DNA from: a bacterium HR20
Lineage (GTDB): Bacteria; Bacteroidota; Ignavibacteria; Kapaibacteriales; NICIL-2
Assembly (NCBI GenBank): GCA_002898675.1
Contig: BEHW01000023.1
Location: forward strand, 1 to 21,986
Reading direction: 5' to 3'
DNA: 21,986 bases
Shown: piece by piece, positions 15,183 to 21,986 of the stretch
Layout: every line of letters starts with the position of its first letter
Position numbering within the stretch: position 1 is the stretch's first letter
Program-made: the position numbers and the translations under genes
Notes under the pieces: model-generated
Database searches by the model: none
Seen by the model: only the letters and a program-made list of their open reading frames with translations
What the model was told of the DNA's origin: nothing

Positions 15183-17720
15183 TTGAAGTTTGCTATGCTC
15201 GCTCGAACATTGAGTGTGTGTTGCCTTGCAATGTTGATTCCTCTGCTGCTTGGTGCCCAAGTCCATAGCAGCTCCGTTCGTGGTACGGTGCGGCTTGGAG
15301 GCTCCCAGGCACGATCATTGCGGCTGCGGCTTGTCCTGCGGGAGGTCTCCAGCGGCGCACCGATTGCTACAACCACAGCCGATAGTAGCGGGAACTTTGC
15401 TTTCCATGGCGTCCCATTCGGCAGCTACGACCTGCAGGTCTTCGAGGGTGCGAGGATACCGATCGTAGCGCGTATCGCTGTCCGCTCGGCGATCCCGGTC
15501 TGGATCGAACTCGACACGCTGCGGAGCTACACTGCTCAGCCAATTGCTGTGGAATCTCCACCATGGCAGGAACCAAGCAGCTCCGGCCAAACAACCACTC
15601 ATTGGTTTTTCAGCGAAGAGGATCGCACGCTCCTCCCAACTCCGATGGGGCAGCGGGCAATCGAGGCAGTGCTGATGAACACCCCCGGTGTGGTTCCGGA
15701 TGAAGATGGGCGGCTCCACATTCGCGGAGAAAGCGCACAGCTCCACTACGTCCTCGATGGCATTCCAATTACGGGCAACATGACGCGTGTCTATTAGAGC
15801 TTGTTCAATGCGGCAACAGCACGCTCGATTGATGTTCTCACCGGCGGAATTGGCGCAGAGTACAACGCCGATGGCATCGTGACAATCACGACGAAATCCG
15901 GACTGGGACAACCGCTCTCGATACACGGCGCAGCGAGCGTCGGCTCCTATGCCAGCCGCGAAGCGATGGTAGAAGCACTCGGGCAGCTTGGATCGAACGT
16001 CGGACTTTACCTTGGCGGCACTGCGATGCGCACCGACCGTTTCCTCGATCCCATCAGCAGCGGTCCGATCACACACGACGACGCAACTGCGCAGAGCATC
16101 CTTGCAAAGCTCACGATCGCCCCGAACCAGCGGCTGGAGATTACCGCACTCGGCATGGTCAATGCAACACGCTACGCTATTCCCAACCAGCATCCTACCT
16201 CGACACAGGATCAGCGTCACCAACTCGACGACGACATGCTCGGACTCCGCGCAACAGCGCAGCTCGATACCGCCGCAGTCGCGAGCGTTGCCCTCTACAC
16301 ACGCCGCGCACATGCGGAGCTGACTAGCAGCGGACTGGTGACGCTCGATTCTACGCAGTACGCTCGTGCCATTATGGACAACGAAAAATTCTTCATCGGC
16401 AGTCGGCGGCAGTATCGAACCTACGGCGTCCAAGCACAGTACACCCAAACGGCATCTCTGGCTGGGGCAGTGCACACACTGAGTGCCGGGATCAATGGGG
16501 ACGTAACTCCGACGAGCGAGTACCTCTCGTTTGCAGTAACCAATCCTGCTGTTTCTACCTCCGATAGCACCGGTGGCGACAGCCGCTTTGCTCCCTACGA
16601 CCTCACACGTGGCGGGCATCCGTTCGTGGTGGACCAGACAGCCACGCTCGGTCGGGTTGGTGCGTTTGTCAGCGATGCCATCACGTGGGAACGATGGACA
16701 CTGCGCATTGGACTTCGCGCGGATTACTACCGCTTCCGAGCAACCGAATGGGCGCTGTCGCCGCGCCTTGGCGTTTCGTATGCACTGGCGGACAATCTCT
16801 CGCTCCGCGCTTCCTACGGGCACCTGTTTTTGCCACCACCACTGGAGAACTACTTGGTCTCCAGCTCCGACCAAGCGCGGCAGTTCGCTGGCAGCATCCA
16901 AGGCGACATTCCATCGGTCGTCCGTGCTGAACGCGGACATGCGTTCGAGCTTGGCGCAACATACCGTCCCAGTGCAGCAGTGGAAGTGGATGTGTGCGGC
17001 TATGCCAAACTCCTGCGCAACTTTTTAGTCGAAGTCGAGCTGAGCAATTCAGGAATCATCTTCCCCGCCAACCTCAAAGAGGGAATCGTTGCTGGAGGAG
17101 AGATTCGACTCCGCCTCCACGAGTGGCACGGATTATCGGGGTTTGCATGGATCGGAGCCAGCGTTTCGCGCGGTCTGATTCCAACCGATGGAAGCTCGCC
17201 CTTTGCCGCAGGGCTGGTCGTCGGCGAAGAAGGGGCTACGTATGCCAATCCCTTCCGCGGCGAGGATAGCTTCCCCACTGAGCATGACCAACTGTTGACT
17301 GCTGCCTTTACCCTGCGGTATGCCGTAACGCCAGACTTGACAGCGGTACTCAGCGGCCGCTTCGATTCTGGGTTGCCCTTCGACCTGACTGGGCCGAACG
17401 GCCAGCCTCTGCTGACCGCCGAGCAATCCCGCGCAGAGCTTCAACGCCGTGGCTATCACGACGATATCATTGACCTGCTCGACCTGGAACCTGAAATGCC
17501 CGGATCGCCCGATCGTCGCGTCAAGCCGCATGCGACGTTCGATGCGATGCTGCGCTACGACCTGCAGTCAGTGTTGCGAGTGCCACTGTCGGTCGGGGTG
17601 ACGGTCATCAACATCTTCGATACGCCGTACCTCTACAAGTTCGAGTCCACCTTTGGCAGCACCCACCTCGGCATGCGGCGCTCGGTTCGGCTCGACTGTA
17701 GCCTCCGCTTGCCAAGCTAA
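15183..17720 (+). pseudogene. TonB-dependent receptor, interrupted by one in-frame TAG
   Basis: A single frame from TTG 15183 (or ATG 15195, preferred because it begins a good signal peptide) to TAA 17720 would encode about 840 residues. It is broken only by TAG at 15795-15797. The first part has a signal peptide ending near LLLGAQ and a carboxypeptidase-regulatory-like beta-sandwich ('VRGTVRLGG...SSGNFAFHGVPFGSYDLQV'). Next comes the start of the plug ('LHIRGESAQLHYVLDGIPITGN'). Directly after the stop the plug resumes without loss: 'SLFNAATARSIDVLTGGIGAEYNADGIVTITTKSG'. The 22-stranded barrel then runs to a normal C-terminus ('INIFDTPYLYKF'...'RRSVRLDCSLRLPS'). Such proteins import large nutrients or siderophores across the outer membrane using TonB energy. 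Because 640 codons after the stop stay open, the lesion is recent, a sequence error, or read through. The separated pieces would be 15183-15797 and 15801-17720. Confidence 0.85.
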
Positions 17721-17738
17721 ACGTTGCTCTCTGTTCGA

Positions 17739-19289
17739 TTAGCGAGCGAGCACACGACTAGGAACCGAACTCTGCACAGAGTCGCACTGCGGGTGCGCTT
17801 CTACACTCGCAGGCAGCACAGCACCAGTGCCATCGGATGATTGCTGACTCGCTGCTGGCAGCGCTACGAAAAACGTCGCGCCATTGCCAGGCTCCGATTC
17901 GCACCAGATGCGGCCGCTCATCGCTTCGACCATTCGCTTGGTAATCGAAAGCCCAAGTCCGGTGGAGCTTTCCCCGCCGGTTGGTTTTGCCGAGAGTCGT
18001 TGGAACGCTCCGAAGAGCTTTGCCCGATCGCTTTCGGTCAGACCAGGCCCTTGGTCACGGACGCCGAACGTAACCATGCCATCACTGCAACCTGCCAGGA
18101 ATACCTCGACGGTCGAATTGAGTGGAGAAAACTTGATGGCATTCGAGATAAGGTTTTTCGCAACGTGGAGCACCAGGTTCGGATCGGCAAGCGCCATCGC
18201 CGTCTGACGCTCGAAGCGGAGCGTGATTCCTTTGGCAGCGCTCCGCGGTTGGAGGTGCTTGATCGCGGCAGCGAGAACCTCGCCGAGATCGAACGTCGAA
18301 CGGACGACGTTGAAATTTCCCGTTTCAATAGCGTGGTGATCGAGAAATGTGCTGATGATCGAGAGCATGCGTTCGGCAGCGTCGGTCATCGTCTGGAGCG
18401 TTGCTTCGAACTGCTGGGGTGACATACGGCGACTGTAGCGCTGGAGCAGCTCCAGCTGGAGCTTGATTCCCGCCAGCGGATTTTTCAAATCGTGGGCAGC
18501 GATTGCCGCGAGCTCGCTCCGCTCTCTGGCTAAGCGGCGTAGTTCTTCGTTGGCGACTTCCAACGAGCTGAGCGTATCGGCCAGCTCCTCTTTCTGCGCT
18601 GCCAAGCATGCTCTGGCTTCACGCAAGATGTGCTGAGCGACAAATTCGCGGCGTTCGCCAGTCTCGATGACGTAACACGTAATCGCACCGATTGTGAGCG
18701 CCGACAGCAGCACAAGCTCGACACCAGCGACACCTCTCCAGTCACCGCCGAGCAGGAGCGGATCAACACCCATCCCAAAAACGAGTAACGCATACTCGAC
18801 TGCGAGCAATGCCGAGCATGTGAGTGCCAACCGCCAGTAGGGTTTCGCAATGAACATCGTCAGCACAACCATCGGGAGCGAAACGACGTACGCGCGGTGC
18901 ACTGGATCTGCCGGTGGCACTGCGGCAATGATCAGCAGCACGCTCGTTCCAAGCCACCACAGGTAGAGCGTGTAGAGTCCCCGCAGCCCGCGGATGATGA
19001 GCGGATGCTTCCGAAACAGCCACAGCAGGACAAGAGGCAAAATCTCGAGGAAACGCAGCGTAGCAACGACTCCCTGATTTGCCGAGATGCTCACCAGATC
19101 GAGCCAGCCAAATCCCAACAGAATTGCGACACCTGGCGGTAGCCCCCAGGTGCTGATGAAGTCGTATGCTTTTGGGTGGAAGTACTCCCGCTGGAATTCT
19201 TGTTCGAGCAATGGATCAGCAAAGCGGAGCCGCTCTGCGCCGCGGTAGTCGTGTTCGCTGCATGCTACGGTAACGGTGATGCGCTCCAT
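17739..19289 (-). CDS. membrane-bound sensor histidine kinase (orphan)
   Basis: The product is 516 residues. The first ~45 residues are cytosolic, followed by six predicted membrane helices (about 50-70, 75-92, 103-124, 135-150, 155-173, 188-208) with little extracytoplasmic sequence. This resembles MASE-like sensor modules seen also in some adenylate cyclases. A coiled-coil (about 222-262) leads to the HisKA domain with IAAHDLKNP (His266), then the N box KNLISNAIKFSP (Asn383), G1 VRDQGPG (410-416), the F box LFGAFQRL and G2 GLGLS (444-448). All catalytic parts are present, so it should autophosphorylate. The ~35-residue tail after 480 is Ser/Val-rich and unconserved in look. No response regulator is adjacent; its neighbours are the convergent TonB receptor (18 bp away) and divergent guaA. 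The signal is unknown; a membrane-embedded stimulus is suggested by the lack of a periplasmic domain. Confidence 0.92.
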   Translation of the reverse strand: MERITVTVACSEHDYRGAERLRFADPLLEQEFQREYFHPKAYDFISTWGLPPGVAILLGFGWLDLVSISANQGVVATLRFLEILPLVLLWLFRKHPLIIRGLRGLYTLYLWWLGTSVLLIIAAVPPADPVHRAYVVSLPMVVLTMFIAKPYWRLALTCSALLAVEYALLVFGMGVDPLLLGGDWRGVAGVELVLLSALTIGAITCYVIETGERREFVAQHILREARACLAAQKEELADTLSSLEVANEELRRLARERSELAAIAAHDLKNPLAGIKLQLELLQRYSRRMSPQQFEATLQTMTDAAERMLSIISTFLDHHAIETGNFNVVRSTFDLGEVLAAAIKHLQPRSAAKGITLRFERQTAMALADPNLVLHVAKNLISNAIKFSPLNSTVEVFLAGCSDGMVTFGVRDQGPGLTESDRAKLFGAFQRLSAKPTGGESSTGLGLSITKRMVEAMSGRIWCESEPGNGATFFVALPAASQQSSDGTGAVLPASVEAHPQCDSVQSSVPSRVLAR

Positions 19290-19384
19290 CGAGAACTGCT
19301 GCAGATGTCAGCTGACTACGTGGGATTATCGGCACGTAGAAAGAGCCGCTTGAAGCGCCACGCAGACGCCTCCGTTGGCTGCCG

Positions 19385-19392
19385 TAACTTTG
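19385..19392 (+). promoter_or_regulatory. TAnnTTTG-like -7 box upstream of guaA
   Basis: TAACTTTG matches TAnnTTTG exactly and sits 25 bp before the guaA ATG, a good distance for a short leader. No TTG is present at the expected -33 spacing. It lies in the 128-bp gap between divergent kinase and guaA genes, where no riboswitch-like fold or gene is seen. Confidence 0.3.
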
Positions 19393-19417
19393 CGCTCCCC
19401 TACTCCAGCGCTGACTA

Positions 19418-20974
19418 ATGACAACGCACGAGCGCATCCTCATCATTGACTTTGGTTCGCAGGTAACCCAACTGATCGCACGCCGCATCCGCGAGTGCGG
19501 CGTCTATGCCGAGATCGTCCCATGCACCGCAGCAACGCTGGATGCACTGCTGGAAGCTCGACCGCGCGGGGTCATTCTCTCCGGCGGGCCAGCAAGCGTC
19601 TATGCTCCGGACGCGCCACGGCTCGAGTTCGACGTCCGCACGCTCGCAGAGCATCATGCCGTCCCAGTGCTCGGAATCTGCTACGGCTTGCAGCTCCTTG
19701 CCTACCAAGCCGGCGGGAGCGTCATCCCCGCCGAACGCCGGGAGTACGGCCGCGCCGAGTTATTCATTGACCGCACCGATCCGCTCTTCGAGGGTGTGCC
19801 ATCGCCGACGGTCGTCTGGATGAGCCATGGCGACGCCATCAGCCAGCTTCCGGAGGACTACGAGCCAATCGCGCACACCGAGAACGCTCCCTACGCAGCG
19901 ATCCGCCACCAGCGGCTCCCCATCTGGGGATTGCAGTTCCACCCAGAAGTGCACCACACCGCCGATGGCGCCCGCATGCTCGAAAACTTCGCTCGTCGAA
20001 TCGCCGGCGCAAGCGGCACCTGGACGCCCGAACACATCATCGCCTCGACAATCGAGCAGATTCGCCAGCGGGTCGGATCGCGCGGCGTGCTCTGTGCGTT
20101 GAGCGGCGGGGTAGATTCCACCGTCGCAGCGGTCCTGATCCACCGCGCAATCGGCCAGCAGCTTCACTGCATCCACGTTGATACCGGCTTGATGCGCGCT
20201 GGCGAAAGCCGCACGATCGAACAGCTCTTCCGCGAGCATTTCGACATCCCCATCACCGTCGTCCATGCGGGCGAGCTATTTCTGGAGCGTCTCCGCGGCG
20301 TGACTGATCCCGAACAGAAGCGGAAGATTATCGGCCATACGTTCATCGAGGTGTTCGAGCGTGAAGCAGCGCGCTTCCCCGATGTTGCATTCCTGGCGCA
20401 AGGGACGCTCTACCCTGACGTCATCGAATCCCGGAGCGTCGCAGGACCTTCGGCAACGATCAAGACCCACCACAACGTCGGCGGCTTGCCCGAGACGATG
20501 AACTTGCAGCTGGTGGAGCCCTTCCGCGAGCTGTTCAAAGACGAGGTCCGCACAATCGGGCGTGCGCTCGGAGTGCCCGAGTGGTTTTTGGAGCGGCACC
20601 CTTTCCCCGGCCCTGGGCTTGCGATTCGCATCATCGGCGAGGTCACGCCCGAGCGACTCGAACTGCTCCGCCAGGCTGACGAGATCTTCATCGCCGAACT
20701 CCGCGCTGCCGGACTTTACACCGAGATATGGCAAGCCTTCGCTGTTCTTGTACCGATCCAAACCGTCGGGGTCATGGGCGATAGCCGTACCTACGAGCAT
20801 CTGTGCGTGCTGCGCGCTGTCACCAGCACCGACGGCATGACCGCCGATTGGTACCCACTGCCGCACCACCTCCTTGGCCGGCTGGCAAACCGCATCACTA
20901 GCCAGGTGCGCGGCATCAACCGCGTCTGCTACGACATCACCTCCAAGCCACCTGCGACGATCGAGTGGGAGTAG
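19418..20974 (+). CDS. guaA: GMP synthase (glutamine-hydrolysing)
   Basis: GuaA converts XMP to GMP using ATP and ammonia from glutamine, the last step of guanine nucleotide synthesis, in the cytosol. The product is 518 residues, the standard length. The N-terminal class I amidotransferase has its nucleophile in GICYG (Cys88), and His175/Glu177 in QFHPE complete the triad. The ATP-pyrophosphatase domain has the SGGVDS P-loop at 229-234, and a C-terminal dimerisation domain carries 'HPFPGPGLAIRIIGEVTPERL' and ends 'DITSKPPATIEWE', the invariant GuaA ending. The ATG follows a TAnnTTTG box by 25 bp and no strong ribosome-binding site is present. plsY begins 2 bp after its TAG. Confidence 0.97.
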   Translation: MTTHERILIIDFGSQVTQLIARRIRECGVYAEIVPCTAATLDALLEARPRGVILSGGPASVYAPDAPRLEFDVRTLAEHHAVPVLGICYGLQLLAYQAGGSVIPAERREYGRAELFIDRTDPLFEGVPSPTVVWMSHGDAISQLPEDYEPIAHTENAPYAAIRHQRLPIWGLQFHPEVHHTADGARMLENFARRIAGASGTWTPEHIIASTIEQIRQRVGSRGVLCALSGGVDSTVAAVLIHRAIGQQLHCIHVDTGLMRAGESRTIEQLFREHFDIPITVVHAGELFLERLRGVTDPEQKRKIIGHTFIEVFEREAARFPDVAFLAQGTLYPDVIESRSVAGPSATIKTHHNVGGLPETMNLQLVEPFRELFKDEVRTIGRALGVPEWFLERHPFPGPGLAIRIIGEVTPERLELLRQADEIFIAELRAAGLYTEIWQAFAVLVPIQTVGVMGDSRTYEHLCVLRAVTSTDGMTADWYPLPHHLLGRLANRITSQVRGINRVCYDITSKPPATIEWE

Positions 20975-20976
20975 CC

Positions 20977-21612
20977 ATGAGCGTTTCGCTCGGGGACATC
21001 GCAGCTGCTGCGTGTGGGTATCTCCTCGGCTCGATCCCCACAGCGTGGATTATCGTCCGGCTCGCAAGCGGCAAAGATCTCCGCCATGAAGGGAGCACGA
21101 ACATCGGCGCGCGCAACAGCTACGACGTCACCGGAAAAGCGTGGATCGGCATCCTCGTTGCACTCGCCGATGTTGGCAAAGCGGTGGCGGCAGTTGCACT
21201 GGCGCGCATGCTGGCCAGCGGCTTCCTCGGCGTAGTAGCAGCAGGGACGTCCGTGGTGCTTGGGCACAATTGGAGCATCTTTCTCGGAGGGCGTGGCGGC
21301 CGAGGCCTTGCCCCGGCTGCGGGTGTCTCGCTGGCGATCAATCCGCTGCCACTGGTGCTGTGGCTGGTGATGTACCTGACCGGATACTACGCCATCCGCC
21401 GGCACGTCCACGTCGGCAACGTCACCGGTACGCTCGGCACCGCAATCCTAATCGTGAATACTCCCGGTGCGTTGCTCCATGCAACGGCGAACTTCGAGCC
21501 GTTTGCTACTGTCGAGTTCAAGCTTGCGGTTGTCGCGATCTGCCTGGCAATTCTTGTGCGGCATTTGGAGCCGATCCGTCAACTTCTGCGGGAGGAGTCG
21601 CAGCGGCGTTAG
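20977..21612 (+). CDS. plsY: acyl-phosphate:glycerol-3-phosphate acyltransferase PlsY, variant
   Basis: PlsY transfers an acyl chain from acyl-phosphate to glycerol-3-phosphate, the first committed step of phospholipid synthesis, at the inner membrane. The product is 211 residues with five or more hydrophobic helices. Motif 1 reads 'GSIPTAWIIVRLASGKDLRHEGSTNIGARN', close to the family 'GSIP...D-x-R-x-x-GSGNxGATN'. Motif 2 is 'LGHNWSIFLGGRGGRGLAPAAG' where 'GH..PVFLxFKGGKGVAT' is usual. The third loop (VGNVTGTLGT) departs from the common 'SLSS' form. ATG 20977 is chosen because GTGGGAG at 20965-20971 is well spaced; the in-frame GTG at 20965 lies inside guaA. It follows guaA by 2 bp, so the two are co-translated. 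Its last 4 bp overlap the end of the convergent T9SS-tailed gene. Confidence 0.82.
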   Translation: MSVSLGDIAAAACGYLLGSIPTAWIIVRLASGKDLRHEGSTNIGARNSYDVTGKAWIGILVALADVGKAVAAVALARMLASGFLGVVAAGTSVVLGHNWSIFLGGRGGRGLAPAAGVSLAINPLPLVLWLVMYLTGYYAIRRHVHVGNVTGTLGTAILIVNTPGALLHATANFEPFATVEFKLAVVAICLAILVRHLEPIRQLLREESQRR

Positions 21613-21986
21613 TTGGCCAGGATAACCAACTGCCGCAGTGGTGGGTGGTTTCCCCCAGCAAGGGTGAGCAGGTAAACTCCGCTGGGCAAGCCAATCGTCG
21701 AAAGATCCACGTGCTGCTCACCCGATGCAAGAGCGGCGAAATCCCACGTGCGTTTCCATCGCCCACCGAGATCGGCCAGTTCCAGCCGCAGTGGACCTGG
21801 TTCTGGCAGTGGTACCGTGAGAACATTGCCCAGTGCAGTGCTCCCAACGGCAACCCACCAGGAACCTGTGGGCTGCTCTGGAACAGCGCTCGTTGCCACT
21901 GCCAGTTCGACGATGCGATCATCGTTCGGCTGCGGCGAACCGCGTCCGTCGCGATTGCTTGTTCCAAGGAAAATGCGGCCATCGGG
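21609..21986 (-). CDS. PQQ-dependent sugar dehydrogenase-like enzyme with T9SS sorting domain, C-terminal part
   Basis: The frame runs in from the right edge, so only 125 C-terminal residues are visible. The first ~30 read PDGRIFLGTSNRDGRG, then a Ser-Pro-x-Pro stretch and DDRIVEL. This matches the last blade of the glucose/sorbosone dehydrogenase family (PF07995; soluble PQQ aldose dehydrogenases), where 'T-S-N-R-D-G-R-G' is a well-conserved stretch near the cofactor. A Ser/Pro-rich linker follows. The last ~75 residues form a type-A T9SS C-terminal domain: paired strands ending 'LSTIGLPSGVYLLTLAGG' and 'LRQLVILAN', the signal by which the Por secretion system exports and often anchors proteins at the cell surface. 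The fusion suggests a surface or extracellular sugar-oxidising enzyme. The catalytic body lies outside the window, so the enzyme call rests on one short conserved segment. Confidence 0.78.
   Translation of the reverse strand, partial: PDGRIFLGTSNRDGRGSPQPNDDRIVELAVATSAVPEQPTGSWWVAVGSTALGNVLTVPLPEPGPLRLELADLGGRWKRTWDFAALASGEQHVDLSTIGLPSGVYLLTLAGGNHPPLRQLVILAN

Noticed and set aside
15795..15797. Reassignment of TAG as a sense codon in this genome
   Set aside because: recG, the MBL hydrolase, guaA and plsY all end in TAG at their normal family C-termini, so a genome-wide recoding is unlikely. Local suppression is still possible.
15315..16940. 541-residue minus-strand ORF over the TonB receptor
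   Set aside because: It is a shadow of the receptor gene, rich in Cys, His and Arg, with no domain I recognise. The plus-strand frame shows clear TonB plug and barrel motifs.

Overview
The window looks like a chromosomal segment of a moderately GC-rich (about 58-60% by eye) Gram-negative bacterium of the Bacteroidota/Chlorobiota side of the FCB group, possibly a Kapabacteria- or Ignavibacteria-like lineage. The grounds are: (i) a secreted enzyme at the right edge that ends in a type IX secretion (T9SS) C-terminal sorting domain; (ii) a TonB-dependent receptor with an N-terminal carboxypeptidase-regulatory-like domain; (iii) an LptE of the 'YSFTGGS' type; (iv) a DUF6263-like secreted protein; (v) few strong Shine-Dalgarno sites and two TAnnTTTG (Bacteroidota -7-like) boxes. 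Exact taxonomy is inference. I saw no rRNA, tRNA, CRISPR array, insertion sequence or phage gene.

Layout. 1-1859 (+): a tandem pair of PQQ-like beta-propeller genes (the first cut by the window edge) with a small unknown ORF between them. The last ~330 bp of both propeller genes are about 95% identical, while the rest of the second gene is divergent and AT-richer. 1860-2123: non-coding, with a hairpin that could end the leftward operon. 2124-5754 (-): typA/bipA followed by two secreted proteins of unknown function, the last two joined by a TGATG overlap. 5755-5820: divergent promoter region. 5821-10803 (+): recG, a metallo-beta-lactamase-fold hydrolase, lptE and a membrane GT2 glycosyltransferase, tightly packed. 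10739-14057 (-): ccmB, an APC amino-acid permease and a divergent aspartokinase joined by TGATG and ATGA overlaps; the kinase gene overlaps the GT2 gene tail to tail by 65 bp. 14226-17720 (+): a secreted PHB-depolymerase/feruloyl-esterase-like hydrolase, then a TonB-dependent receptor interrupted by one in-frame TAG codon. 17739-19289 (-): an orphan membrane histidine kinase. 19418-21612 (+): guaA and plsY. 21609-21986 (-): the C-terminal end of a secreted PQQ-dependent sugar dehydrogenase-like enzyme with a T9SS sorting domain.

Most of the window is housekeeping (translation-factor GTPase, DNA repair, GMP and phospholipid synthesis) mixed with envelope biogenesis genes (LptE, GT2, PlsY, CcmB) and a secretion/uptake theme (esterase plus TonB receptor, T9SS-exported dehydrogenase). 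The least ordinary points are the propeller gene pair with a homogenised 3' end, the single amber codon in an otherwise intact TonB receptor, and the aspartokinase with altered catalytic-loop residues encoded with a permease and CcmB. I did not find clear evidence of a complete new system; the propeller pair with its small partner ORF is the best candidate for further work.
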